Shown here piece after piece: positions 1-9,003 of a stretch of 64,000 nucleotides of DNA. This DNA is from CAVONV01 sp963697355 (GTDB lineage Bacteria; Acidobacteriota; Vicinamibacteria; Marinacidobacterales; DATDRI01): NCBI GenBank assembly GCA_963697355.1, contig CAVONV010000007.1, positions 168,803 through 232,802 of the forward strand, given 5' to 3'. Both the position numbers and the translations under genes were made by a program. A model generated the notes under the pieces. The model was not told where the DNA came from. It did not search any database and worked only from the letters and a program-made list of their open reading frames with translations. Within the stretch, counting starts at the first letter, position 1. Every line of letters starts with the position of its first letter.

Positions 1-102
1 TATCGCGTAGGAGCCTACCGGGTCGTTTGCGCGATCGAGGAAAAGCAAGGTCGCGTGCGGGTTGTCCGCATCGGCCATCGCCGAGAAGTCTACGACCGCT
101 GA
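1..102 (+). CDS. RelE/ParE-family toxin, C-terminal end (cut by window edge)
   Basis: The first 33 codons read in frame 1 and end at TGA 100-102. They give a typical RelE/ParE ending: YRVGAYRVV, then a charged turn, then VVRIGHRREVYDR. In this family the end of the last strands carries the basic residues used on ribosome-bound mRNA or on the partner. The N-terminal two thirds lie outside the window. No antitoxin is visible downstream in the usual overlapping position, so the partner is probably upstream. The family call rests only on this C-terminal motif. Confidence 0.72.
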   Translation, partial: YRVGAYRVVCAIEEKQGRVRVVRIGHRREVYDR

Positions 103-182
103 CAAACCGCTCTCAGCTACTCAGCACGAGCCGCTTCGGCTCTTTAACCAGTCCTGGACGATGCGGATGTGGATTCGGTTGC

Positions 183-345
183 GAGTGGCATCTTGTTCGA
201 GCACGGTGCAGAAAAAGCGAAGTCTGGGAGCTGCTTCAGATCAAACCCAAGTTTCGGTTCGTCGAAAAAAGGTCACTGTGAAGGTGAGAACGTCTATGTT
301 GCTTTGGGACGGACCGAGGTGGGAAGACATTTGGTCGTCTTTTTT
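183..345 (+). pseudogene. BrnT-like toxin remnant, broken over several frames
   Basis: Two pieces in different frames line up with one toxin of the BrnT type. Frame 3 at 183-269 has RKSEVWELLQIKPKFRFVEK, which resembles the central helix and strand. Frame 1 at 271-345 has YVALGRTEVGRHLVVFF, which resembles the conserved GRT..GR.L.VVF strand. The usual end (SAR.MT..ERR.Y) is missing, and the reading frame runs into the antitoxin-like ORF. I infer a dead toxin gene with at least one frameshift and a 3' deletion. The assignment is by remembered family pattern only. Confidence 0.45.
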
Positions 346-496
346 CGTAAGCCTCCAACCCGAAGTGAACTATTATCCGATCGATTCCGCTTTGTCAGAC
401 AAGATTCGCGACCTTGCGAAGCGTCATGGTGTCTCTCCCCAGACTCTGCTGAACCTCTGGGTTCAGGAAAGACTCCAAGAAGAGAAGGTCGGATAG
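296..496 (+). CDS. CopG/BrnA-type antitoxin-like protein (possibly chimeric N-terminus)
   Basis: The last 45 residues are a clear ribbon-helix-helix antitoxin pattern: PIDSALSDKIRDLAKRHGV followed by SPQTLLNLWVQERLQE. That is typical of the CopG-like partner of BrnT toxins. The first 20 residues overlap the broken toxin in another frame and are probably not original, so the true start may be lost. It follows the toxin remnant in the usual toxin-antitoxin gene order. If expressed, it would be an orphan antitoxin and DNA-binding autorepressor. Confidence 0.5.
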   Translation: MLLWDGPRWEDIWSSFFVSLQPEVNYYPIDSALSDKIRDLAKRHGVSPQTLLNLWVQERLQEEKVG

Positions 497-721
497 CGCT
501 CCGTCCAGTCAGAATGCCGTGAGAGCTCCGGCCCGTTGCCGCGTGCCAGACCACCGCTTGAATGAGCGAAAACCGATCCTTTGCATCCTGCCCTCGGAGC
601 CCCGGCGCCACCTTAGACGCTGGATGGAATCCAATGCCCTTCTACCCCCATCGGACGATACGGTCGTGCGATTCGAGCAAGGCGTTGAAATCCTTGTCTT
701 CTAACTATATAAACGTCTAAT

Positions 722-3487
722 ATGCCCGGGAGCGGGGACAAAAGAAAGAAAATGCACCGTCAGGACGTGTCCGACGTTGAGCGGCAAAGTCTGCCGATCA
801 TCCGCACCAAGCTCTATAAGCCCCGGCTGAGCTCGGACTTGGTCGATCGCCCTCGTCTGCTCCAGATCTTGGACAGGACCCTCGAAGTGCCCCTTACCCT
901 GGTCTCGGCTCCTGCCGGCTACGGCAAAAGCGTGCTCGTCAGCCAATGGGCCGAACGGCAAGAGCTTCCCTGTGCATGGTTGTCGCTCGACCAAAGCGAC
1001 AGCGAGCTGAGGCTCTTCCTTGCCTACGTGCTCGCCGCCATCGAAACCGTAGCGCCCGACGCCTGCCCCTCCACACGGGAGCTGATCGGTGCGCCCAGTC
1101 TGCCGCCTATAAAGATGATAGGCGGGCAACTGATCAACGAACTGGATACCATCGACGCGCCATTCGTCCTGATCCTGGACGACTACCATCGCATTGGACC
1201 GTCGTCACCTGTGCACGAGCTTCTTGGGTTCATCTTGGAGAATCCGCCGCGGTCCCTTCACGTCGTGATCACCGCCCGGCACGATCCGCCTCTGCCCGTG
1301 GCTTTGTTGTGGGGAGACCGACGAGCCGCGGGCATTCGCTTTCAGGACTTGAAGTTCGGCCGGGCCGAGACCGCCGAGTTCTTGGAAAAAGCGACAGGGC
1401 TTGCGGTCGGCGAGGAGGCTCTGGCTAATCTGGACCAGGAGCTCGAGGGCTGGGCGATAGGACTGCGGCTTCTGTCGTTGAGTCTGACCCACGTCGATGA
1501 CCCGGACGCCTTCGTAAAAGACTTACATGGGGGACTCCCCCAAACGCGGGAGTACCTGTTTCAGGAGGTCCTGGCGAAGCAACTACCCAATGTCCGTAGC
1601 TGCATGCTGAAGTCCTCTATTCTCGACCGCTTCTGCCCCGAGCTTCTGGACGTGGTGTTTGGAGAGGAAGCGGGCTCGGCGCCGTGCGGGCTCAGCGGCC
1701 ACGACTACGTGAACATGCTTCAACGAAGCAGCCTTTTTGTCACATCCCTCGATGCCCGAGACAATTGGTTTCGGTATCACAGTATTTTGAAGCAATTCCT
1801 GGATCGGCAGCTCCAGCGAGAGCTCCCGTCGACTGAGATCGCCGCGCTTCATGCGCGTGCCAGCACCTGGTTCGAAAGTCAGGGCCTGATCGAAGAGTCC
1901 ATCCGTCATGCCCTAAAGGCCTCGGCTCCCGACCGCGCGGCCGAAATCGTCGCCCGGCATCGATTCTCCGCCGTGGAACGGGGCGATTGGTGCGATGTGG
2001 AACGATGGTTGAACATGCTACCGGAGGATATCCGGCAACAAAAGCCAGAACTTCTGATGGCTCGGCTGTTGGTGTTGACGGAACAGTATAGCCCCCAGGA
2101 AGTGCCTTACATCATCCAGAAGGTCGAGTCACTCTTGGAGGACGAACCTCTCGATGGCGACTTAGCAGCCGAGCTCGAATTTCACCGCGGTCTGCTATTG
2201 CTTTGGATCCGTTGCGACGGTGAAGGCGCGCTGAGGCATTTCGAAGCGGCGAAAACAATAGGTTCCCGACTTTTGAAAAACCGTCTGGTGTTTTATGCGG
2301 CTGTTGCTCGGCACCTGATCGGCCAGGGAGACCTCGCCGTCAGATCACTCCAGGAGCGTGTCAAGTATGCGGTAGCCGGGTCGAGCTCTCACCCGGCGGC
2401 GCACCTGACTTTCCTTCGACTGCTTTCCGGCGATCTCTTTGCAGCGGCGCGAGACGCGGTACGAACCGTCGACACGGCAACACACGACGGCTCGCCTACT
2501 ATCGAGGGGACGGGATGGTACATGTACGCGATCGCCGAGCTCCAAGCCTACCGGCTCGAGGGTGCTCTGCGCGGTTTCGACCTGGCGGCGAAGAAACGTA
2601 ACCTCCTCAACCGCAGGTTTGCCATAGACGCTCTCGCGGGGCGGGTTTTGACCTTTCAGGCGCTCGACCGATTCGACGACGCCGTAGCTGCATTGAAAGA
2701 GCTGGTCGAGTTGGCTAAGGAGACCTGTGAGCGCCACCATCTCAAACTGGCCGAGTCGTCGCAGGCACGACTGTCGTTGCTGCAGAACGACGTGGACGCG
2801 GCGGTGCGCTGGGCCGATGCCTACGATGGCGAGCTCGTCCCGAGTGATACGTTTTTCTACCTGGAAGTCCCGGTCCTGACGCAGTGCCGCGCATGGATCG
2901 CCTCGGGAACCCGCGAAAGCCTGGAGAAGGCGCTTGGACGGCTTCTTCCGGTGCGCCGTCACGTCGAAGCTTTACATTTCATCCCCCAGATGATCGAAGT
3001 CCTCGTTCTGCAGGCGGTGGCATTAGAGAAGAAGGGGCATACGGAGGAGGCGCATTCGGCTCTCGATGAGGCCATCGCCTTGGCGGCTCCGCGCGGCTTC
3101 GTCCGCCCATTTATCGAGGCCGGGCCGACGATGGCGGAGCTGCTCGACCGCGCCGGTGGGCGGACGGAGAAGCCGGATTTCGCGCGCCATCTTCTTGCGG
3201 TGTTCGAGAACAGAGACAGGCCGTCGCCGATAGATCCCTCGCCGGCCCGCCCGCCTTCGTCGCCGCCGGTCGCAATCGACTCGCTGACCAACCGCCAGGG
3301 GGACGTTCTCGAGCTGCTCGCGAAGCGCCTCCGCGACAAAGAGATCGCGGAGGAGCTCGGCGTTTCCTCGGCCACGGTGAACCAACACCTCAAGCAGATC
3401 TATCGCAAGCTCGGGGTGAGCAGTCGGAGGCAGGCGGTAAAAAAAGCCGCCGCGTTGGGAATCTTGGAGATAACGCCAATAGAGTAG
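722..3487 (+). CDS. LuxR-family (MalT-like) large ATP-dependent transcription regulator
   Basis: This 921-residue protein has the architecture of MalT-type STAND activators. The N-terminal NTPase has Walker A APAGYGKS at residues 63-70 and Walker B FVLILDDYH at 148-156. A long helical TPR-like middle follows, and a C-terminal LuxR HTH covers about 845-921 (SLTNRQGDVLELLAKR, then EIAEELGVSSATV). Such regulators bind an inducer and ATP, oligomerise and activate transcription. ATG 722 and ATG 752 are both possible; the latter has a purine-rich stretch just upstream. The gene is intact, unlike its two deletion derivatives at 13203 and 31246. Its 3' end is followed by a short conserved protein and a porin, which makes the porin or the amidohydrolase a plausible target. 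Confidence 0.9.
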   Translation: MPGSGDKRKKMHRQDVSDVERQSLPIIRTKLYKPRLSSDLVDRPRLLQILDRTLEVPLTLVSAPAGYGKSVLVSQWAERQELPCAWLSLDQSDSELRLFLAYVLAAIETVAPDACPSTRELIGAPSLPPIKMIGGQLINELDTIDAPFVLILDDYHRIGPSSPVHELLGFILENPPRSLHVVITARHDPPLPVALLWGDRRAAGIRFQDLKFGRAETAEFLEKATGLAVGEEALANLDQELEGWAIGLRLLSLSLTHVDDPDAFVKDLHGGLPQTREYLFQEVLAKQLPNVRSCMLKSSILDRFCPELLDVVFGEEAGSAPCGLSGHDYVNMLQRSSLFVTSLDARDNWFRYHSILKQFLDRQLQRELPSTEIAALHARASTWFESQGLIEESIRHALKASAPDRAAEIVARHRFSAVERGDWCDVERWLNMLPEDIRQQKPELLMARLLVLTEQYSPQEVPYIIQKVESLLEDEPLDGDLAAELEFHRGLLLLWIRCDGEGALRHFEAAKTIGSRLLKNRLVFYAAVARHLIGQGDLAVRSLQERVKYAVAGSSSHPAAHLTFLRLLSGDLFAAARDAVRTVDTATHDGSPTIEGTGWYMYAIAELQAYRLEGALRGFDLAAKKRNLLNRRFAIDALAGRVLTFQALDRFDDAVAALKELVELAKETCERHHLKLAESSQARLSLLQNDVDAAVRWADAYDGELVPSDTFFYLEVPVLTQCRAWIASGTRESLEKALGRLLPVRRHVEALHFIPQMIEVLVLQAVALEKKGHTEEAHSALDEAIALAAPRGFVRPFIEAGPTMAELLDRAGGRTEKPDFARHLLAVFENRDRPSPIDPSPARPPSSPPVAIDSLTNRQGDVLELLAKRLRDKEIAEELGVSSATVNQHLKQIYRKLGVSSRRQAVKKAAALGILEITPIE

Positions 3488-3568
3488 ACCCTCACAACAT
3501 TACCTACCTTATTTTTGCCTTGTTTCGAGGCATTCGCGGAGCCTGGGCCCACGCTAAATTGCAGGCTC

Positions 3569-3736
3569 ATGACAATCAGGAGCAACAAAAGTCAACACGC
3601 CTTCGGGTTCGGCAGGCCCGCTACCTACCGCATCGTAATTCAGGACGTTTTGAGCGCGGGGTGGAGCGATCGGCTGACCGGTCTGTCGATCGCAACGACG
3701 GATCCCGAAATAGGGCCGCCACAACGACCGGAGTGA
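3569..3736 (+). pseudogene. Small regulator-associated protein (YRI..QG.L...WSDRL type), truncated
   Basis: This 55-codon frame matches the first 49 residues or so of the intact 84-residue copies at 13606 and 38183 (QHAFGFGRPATYRIVIQ, then WSDRL.GLSIATTDPEIGPP). It then leaves them and stops at 3736, just before the porin start. The missing end contains the conserved DQAELNGVLTKI segment. I infer that joining to the porin region cut the gene. Confidence 0.6.
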
Positions 3737-3741
3737 AACAC

Positions 3742-5121
3742 ATGGAAGTCACTAAGAAGATTCGGATCATCACCGCCGTCGTGGCCTTCATCGTGGCCTT
3801 GGCGACCGTGACGACGTCCTCGGTTGCGAGCCCGGCTGAGCAGTCATCCTCGGCGGCGAAGGAAGGCGCTGGCGATGGCGCGCCGGGCGACGAGTCGTCT
3901 CAGCAGGAGGACGCGTCCCAGCAGCCAGGTTCCGCCCAGGCGACGAACCAAGCTTCAAACGATCCCAACGACCTAAGAGATAATGACCGCCCCTTAACGG
4001 GCCAGGACCTCATCGATGAAGAGTTCCCGAGGTCCTGGCCGCTTTTCGGGTCGGACTATCGTCTGGGATTCAACGGCTACGTCAAGCTCGACTACCTCCA
4101 GGACTTCAGCGGCACGGGGGACCGGTTTCAGTTCATCACCGCTACCATCCCGGTGGAAGGCACGCCCGAGGCCGAAGTCGGCGGCTACATGAATATGTTC
4201 GCGCGAGAGACGCGCTTCAGCTTCGAGGTCAGGAAAACGACCGAAGGCGCCCCACCTCAGAAGTTCTTTCTCGAAATGGACTTCTTCCAGGAAAGCGCAG
4301 GAGCGTTCAACCAATACCCGCGACTGCGGCACGCGTATTTCGTCTACGGCCGGTTTCTCGCGGGTCGCACGTGGGGGCTTCTGACCGCCGTCCAAGCGGT
4401 TCCGGCCCTCATCGATTTTGCCGCAGGCGACGCGCTGGCGGGCACACGGGCGGCCCAGATCCGGTGGCAGCAGCGCGTCTCCGAAGGATTCAAATGGACC
4501 GTCGGCATTCAGATGCAGGAGTTTCCGGGGATCGAGAACGTCTCGAACCAGACGGGGAGACCGAGCCAGAACCTGCCCGTATTCGCCGGAAGGATCGACC
4601 GGGAGTGGGGCACGAGCTCCCTCATGCTGGGCGGAGGATTCACGCAGCTTCGCTGGGACGGCGAAGGGGTTGGCCCCAACGCGACCGCCTACCAGTTCGG
4701 CGTCCTGTTCAACGGGAGATTGACCTTCCCGTACGGGGGCTATGTTCTCTGGAACTCCTCTTTCGGAAAGGGCTCGGGCAACGCCGTCATCGCGCTCAAC
4801 GGCCAGGGCGCGAGTGCCACGCTGACGCCCGAGGGCGAGCTCGACACGATGCGGGCCGTAAGCGCCGCGGTCGGGTACGGGCACCCTTTCAGCAAGCGCG
4901 TGTCGTCGACAGTCCACGTCGCCTGGACGGAGTTAGACCCGTCCGAGCTCCGCGCACCCGACCGCATGAAAGCGAGCATCACCGCGCACGCCAACGTGCT
5001 GTGTTCCATCACGGAGAACATGAGCGCAGGCGTCGAGTACATGTACGGCCGCCGGACCAACACCGACGACCGCTTCGGCGTCGCCCACCGTCTGCAGGTC
5101 ATGACCAAGTACGCGTTCTAA
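3742..5121 (+). CDS. Outer-membrane porin (DcaP-like/OprP-like barrel)
   Basis: The 459-residue product starts at ATG 3742, with GGAG about 10 nt upstream. It has a signal peptide (TKKIRIITAVVAFIVALATV, then SSVASPA), a low-complexity Ser/Gln/Gly/Glu linker to about residue 90, then a 16-18-strand-like barrel. Family features include GYVKLDYLQDF, an NMFARETRFSFEV strand, FGAGRTW-like FLAGRTWGLLT, and a C-terminal strand ending QVMTKYAF with a terminal Phe. DcaP-like porins take up anionic solutes such as dicarboxylates. It sits between the MalT-type regulator and an amidohydrolase, so it may import the substrate. The substrate is not deducible. Confidence 0.8.
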   Translation: MEVTKKIRIITAVVAFIVALATVTTSSVASPAEQSSSAAKEGAGDGAPGDESSQQEDASQQPGSAQATNQASNDPNDLRDNDRPLTGQDLIDEEFPRSWPLFGSDYRLGFNGYVKLDYLQDFSGTGDRFQFITATIPVEGTPEAEVGGYMNMFARETRFSFEVRKTTEGAPPQKFFLEMDFFQESAGAFNQYPRLRHAYFVYGRFLAGRTWGLLTAVQAVPALIDFAAGDALAGTRAAQIRWQQRVSEGFKWTVGIQMQEFPGIENVSNQTGRPSQNLPVFAGRIDREWGTSSLMLGGGFTQLRWDGEGVGPNATAYQFGVLFNGRLTFPYGGYVLWNSSFGKGSGNAVIALNGQGASATLTPEGELDTMRAVSAAVGYGHPFSKRVSSTVHVAWTELDPSELRAPDRMKASITAHANVLCSITENMSAGVEYMYGRRTNTDDRFGVAHRLQVMTKYAF

Positions 5122-5252
5122 CCATGAAGTCGAGAATTCCAAGAACGCGATTGAATAAACCCACGTGCTTCGATTTGCAGTGGCCCCTCAATCGACCCGG
5201 AAAATGAACCAGACTCAGAATCTTCAATTTTCGCTACGATAGGAGCTACAAA

Positions 5253-6604
5253 GTGAAAAAATCGAAACTTGAGAACTTAGCCGCGGCGGTTGCCGTCGCG
5301 GTAATTGTCAGCCTTCCTGCATATGCGCAGGACACACCTGATCGGACCTTGTTCACAAATGTCCACGTTTTCGACGGCGTGAACGAGGCGCGGATCGAGA
5401 ATGCAAACGTTCTGATCGAGGGGAACCTTATCAAGACAGTATCGACCGACCCGATCGATGCCGGCGACGCCACCGTGATCGATGGTGGCGGGAGAACGAT
5501 GATACCGGGCATGATTGACGTGCACTGGCACACCTACTACGCGAACATCGGCGTCGGCCAACTTCTTAATAACTCTGATATGTCCGACGTTGCGATTGCA
5601 GGATTACTGGGTAATGAGCAAGTACTGATGCGCGGTTTCACCACGGTTCGCGACATTGGAGGTAATCCCTTCGCCGTAAAAAAAGCGATCGATGCCGGGA
5701 AATTTCCCGGTCCACGCATGTTGGTGTCCGGTCCTCCGTTGGGTCAATCAGGCGGGCACTTTGATTTGACGCCTTATAGCGACGTGCCACGAAATCCTGG
5801 AGCGCCACTGTCTTATTGGGAGCGTAATGGAATTTTTGCAATTGCAGACGGGGTTCCGGATGTGACGAGAAAAGCACGCGAGATCCTGCGTTTGGGCGCC
5901 ACCCAGATCAAAATCGCCGGCGGTGGTGGTGTGTCTTCTGTTTATGACCCATTGGATGTCACAGAATTCAACTTCGATGAGATGAAGGGGTAGTGGATGT
6001 CGCATCAAACTGGAACACCTATGTTGCTGCACACATTTTTACTGACGATGCCATTCAGATGGCGGTCAAGGCCGGGGTAAAAACAATCGAACATGGCAAC
6101 CTGATCAAGAAAAAAGGAACGCTTCAGATGATGAAAGATAACGGCGTCTGGCTGAGTGCGCAGCCGATTCTTGATGATGAGGATGCACTGAAGTTCGATG
6201 ATCCGATCAATACAAAGAAATTCATCGAAGCTACAGATGGGACTGACAATACTTACAAGATGGCAAAAGAAATGGGGGTGAAAATCGCTTTTGGTACTGA
6301 CTTGTTGTTCGATCCTTCTTCAGCAGCACGACAAGGTAAAATGGTGGTTAAGCTCAAGCGATGGTTCACACCCTTCGAGGTCCTCAAGATGGTGACCTCG
6401 ACCAATGCCGAACTGCTGATGTTGAGTGGTCCGCGCCACCCTTATCAGGAAGGGCCGCTCGGCGTCATCGAGGAAGGCGCCTACGCGGACCTCATCCTGG
6501 TCGACGGGAATCCCCTGGAAAATCTCGACATCATTGGCGACGCGGACAAAAACTTCGTCGTCATCATGAAGGACGGCAAGATTTACAAAAACATCATCAA
6601 CTAA
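5253..6604 (+). pseudogene. Exported metal-dependent amidohydrolase (imidazolonepropionase-like), single frameshift
   Basis: GTG 5253 has AGGAG 7 nt upstream and starts a signal peptide (VAVAVIVSLPAYAQ). The first frame has the metal motif DVHWH and GFTTVRDIGG, then stops at 5993. The second frame continues at once with VASNWNTYVAAHIF, HGNLIKKKG, AFGTDLLFD and VDGNPLENLDI. The intact homologue at 42790 shows that the sequence around 5985-5990 lacks one base (DEMKG-stop instead of DEMKAVVDVA). Restoring it gives about 450 residues. The enzyme family hydrolyses cyclic or linear amides, including dipeptides and N-acyl amino acids, using one or two metal ions. Either it is a recent pseudogene or the base is a sequencing error. 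Confidence 0.85.
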
Positions 6605-6803
6605 ACCCTGTAAGTTTTAAAAAGTCGATAATGTAGCAATTTGGCGTCAACTCGGGCACTTGTCAAGAAAGTTGTGTCGGGCAGGAAAGGCCGTCGGGCA
6701 CGGCGGCGGTAACGGGTTGTTGCGGAGCGAAAGGCTGTAGAGATTTTGTTGTCGCGCGGGGCGACATCGGCAGGGGGAGGTGTTTTAGCTCGGTCGTCGG
6801 ATT

Positions 6804-7103
6804 TTATTCCGTTCGACGCTTAGCGGCTCGTCGCACGGCGCGTGCGAGGCGCCAACGTTTCCAGTCGGCGACGCCGGCTTTTTGCGGGCGCAATCCGGAG
6901 CGAGTGACGTTCACGCCGAGGATCTCGCTGGCGTGGGCCACGAGAAGCTCGCGGGCCCACTCGGAAAGGTTGGGTCGCCGTTTGGCGACGGGATTTTCCG
7001 CATCGCGAGCCCGCTGTAGGGCGCCCATCTCTGTATCGGAGAAACGAATGAACAGTCCGTTGCATCGAGGATGTTGTGTTTTAGGTCGTCCAGTAGGTGC
7101 CAT
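6804..7103 (-). CDS. Small basic hypothetical protein downstream of the IS256-type transposase
   Basis: A 99-residue frame starting at ATG 7103, 90 nt downstream of the transposase on the same strand. It is rich in Arg/Lys/Ala and has GLFIRFSDTEMGALQRA followed by LSEWARELLVAHASEIL. That resembles a ribbon-helix-helix or short helical DNA-binding protein but does not match a family I can name. No clear ribosome-binding site is visible. The length and coding bias make it plausible as a passenger of the same element. Confidence 0.45.
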   Translation of the reverse strand: MAPTGRPKTQHPRCNGLFIRFSDTEMGALQRARDAENPVAKRRPNLSEWARELLVAHASEILGVNVTRSGLRPQKAGVADWKRWRLARAVRRAAKRRTE

Positions 7104-7192
7104 GACTTTGTGATATCAGCAAGGAGCAGAGTCATCCCGGTGGCGCACTCGGGTCCGGGTGGAGAGCGAAAGTTGTTTGCGAAAGACCTCCG

Positions 7193-8419
7193 TTATTCGT
7201 TTTCGAAACGACGCTGAAACATCACGTTGAGCTGGCTGAGGGCGGTGGAAACGTTGACCGCGGTCCGTCGCCAGGTGCCAGACTCGAGATAGGAGATGGC
7301 CATCCCAAGCTTGAGCTTCAAGGCGTCTTCGGATTGGAAGTAGCCGCCGTTGTTGCGGCGGATCCTCTCGAGCTGTCCATTGACAGCTTCGACGACGTTG
7401 GTGGTGGATAGGCTACGTCGGATGCTTTGGGGATAAGCGAGGAAACACAGATAGTGCGTTTTTTTCTTGCGGAGCTGGGCGATAAAGGAGGGATAGTCGT
7501 TGTCGAATCGCTCACAGAGCTCCTCAAACTGGGAGGAAGCCTTGCCCTGGTCCCAACATGCTTTGAGAGTGCGGAGACGGAGCTGGAACTCGGTGTTGTC
7601 GTGGTTGGACAGATGGGTTTTCGCGTTTCTGGCCATATGCACCACGCACAACTGATGGTCGGCGGTTGGGAACAATCCCTTGACGATATTCAGCAGACCC
7701 GAGAAGTCATCCTGCACGACGATGAGAACGCGGCGGAGACCGCGTTCGATGAGTCCGCGCAGGACCGTTTTCCAATCTTCGAGATTCTCTCGGCCGAGCT
7801 TCGAGACGCAAGCGAGGACGCGTTTTTTTCCTACCGTGTCGAGTCCACAGGCCAAGTAGATGGTGGCGGGGCGGAGCCGGTCGGAATCGCGCAGCTCGAC
7901 GTACTTGGCGTCGATGAACAGGGCGAGCAAATCGGTATCGAGCGGGCGTGTGTTTCTCAGCTCGAGCTCCTGGATGAATTCATTGGCGACGGATTCGAGC
8001 TCGTTGTCGGAGACCGACAAGCCGAGTTTTCTCAGGGCGGTTTTGGCAGCGTTGACCGAGCGAGAGGAAGCGAGCAGTCCGAGCAACAAGGACTGCGTCT
8101 CCTGCGGATAGCCGCGCTGGTAGGGAGGAGGAAGAAGGCTAGGACGAAACTCGCCGCTTCGAGTGCGGGGCACGTGGATGTCTAGCGGAATAGTGCCGAG
8201 CTTGAGGGAGCGCTCGTAGAACCCATTGGCTTTGTCGTCGTTAACATCATTGAGAAACTGACGACGTTCAGCCTCGTTGAGCGCTTTCCATGCCGTTGCC
8301 AGAATCTGGCGCAGGCTGAGACCCCCGAGACCGTGCTGCATCAGGTTGTCGAGCTGTTGCTGAGCGTCGTTGGAAAACTCGGCGGTTGATGGTAGATTGC
8401 GTTTAGGATCCGTGCTCAT
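7193..8419 (-). CDS. IS256-family (mutator-type) transposase
   Basis: The 408-residue product has the mutator DDE layout: D170 in ALFIDAKYVEL, D237 in VLIVVQDDFSGL, and E344 in LSTTNVVEAVNGQLERIRR. The C/D-x2-H-like QLCVVHMARN lies between the second Asp and the Glu. The length is usual for the family and the frame is open throughout. Its ATG at 8419 lies inside the last codons of the upstream ORF, so it is probably translated by coupling. I could not identify matching terminal inverted repeats, so the ends of the element remain open. Confidence 0.92.
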   Translation of the reverse strand: MSTDPKRNLPSTAEFSNDAQQQLDNLMQHGLGGLSLRQILATAWKALNEAERRQFLNDVNDDKANGFYERSLKLGTIPLDIHVPRTRSGEFRPSLLPPPYQRGYPQETQSLLLGLLASSRSVNAAKTALRKLGLSVSDNELESVANEFIQELELRNTRPLDTDLLALFIDAKYVELRDSDRLRPATIYLACGLDTVGKKRVLACVSKLGRENLEDWKTVLRGLIERGLRRVLIVVQDDFSGLLNIVKGLFPTADHQLCVVHMARNAKTHLSNHDNTEFQLRLRTLKACWDQGKASSQFEELCERFDNDYPSFIAQLRKKKTHYLCFLAYPQSIRRSLSTTNVVEAVNGQLERIRRNNGGYFQSEDALKLKLGMAISYLESGTWRRTAVNVSTALSQLNVMFQRRFENE

Positions 8420-8702
8420 CGTTTTCTCCTTTCACGGTGGAGAGGTGAGTAGGTTTCTCGAGCCCCGGGGTGGCCGCCCTGGGGCTTTTTGCTTCGTCAT
8501 CAAGCTCGGGCTCCGCTAGAGGGGAGCACGGGCTTTGACAAGCTACGTTGTAATAAATCCAATTCGACTGAGGGTCGACCGCTCTGACGATTGCACTGGC
8601 GACACTTTCTAGGATGTCCAGCAGCGGGTCGCACATCATGGGCAACTCGACCCGTATGTAGGGCCTGCCATCGGGACGGCGGTCGCTTTCGATTCGGTAC
8701 AT
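8403..8702 (-). CDS. Small accessory protein coupled to the IS256 transposase
   Basis: This 99-residue frame starts at ATG 8702 and has a near-consensus ribosome-binding site (AAAGGAGG) 7 nt upstream, the strongest in this block. The product (MYRIESDRRPDGRPYIRVEL, with DILESVASAIV) has no motif I recognise. Its last 17 nt overlap the transposase start, the usual arrangement for translational coupling. I infer a co-expressed passenger or regulator of transposition. Confidence 0.6.
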   Translation of the reverse strand: MYRIESDRRPDGRPYIRVELPMMCDPLLDILESVASAIVRAVDPQSNWIYYNVACQSPCSPLAEPELDDEAKSPRAATPGLEKPTHLSTVKGENDEHGS

Positions 8703-8718
8703 GCAAACCTCCTTTTGC

Positions 8719-9003
8719 TCATTGCCGGGGTGAGGCACGTGAACGACGACCTCGTCGAGGCTTTGCCGAGCTGTCGCCATCGGCATCGAGCACGTGTCGG
8801 ATTTTTTTCCGAAGATAGTCGACGTAACCTTGGCGGACTCCAGCGCGACGAGCTTGCTCGATAAGGGGAACCACGTCGCCCAGAGAGCGAATCGGCACGG
8901 TGGATTGGGTCTCGTTGCCCAGGAGTCGGCGCGCCGTAGCAACGAGTAGGGCGGTTTCGATGTGAAGCAGGCGGACTCCCTCACGATGGAGTTGTCGAAC
9001 CAC
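8719..9003 (-). CDS. Accessory ORF of the IS256-linked operon
   Basis: A 94-residue frame starting with GTG at 9003, immediately after the stop codon (9004-9006) of the preceding ORF. It ends 16 nt before the next ORF's start. The protein has a leucine-rich helix (LLHIETALLVATARRLL), then PLIEQARRAGVRQGYVDYLRKKI and a basic tail. No family is recognised. Position and spacing support a real gene in a four-gene unit. Confidence 0.5.
   Translation of the reverse strand: MVRQLHREGVRLLHIETALLVATARRLLGNETQSTVPIRSLGDVVPLIEQARRAGVRQGYVDYLRKKIRHVLDADGDSSAKPRRGRRSRASPRQ

Noticed and set aside
3994..4917. 307-codon minus-strand ORF
   Set aside because: It is the antisense of the porin at 3742, which has a signal peptide, a barrel and a terminal Phe. 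The minus frame has no recognisable motif.
6605..6803. Right end of the IS256 element
   Set aside because: I looked for inverted repeats pairing this stretch with 9650-9830 and found none that I could support.
7427..8185. 252-codon plus-strand ORF
   Set aside because: It is the antisense of the IS256 transposase, which shows all three catalytic acids.
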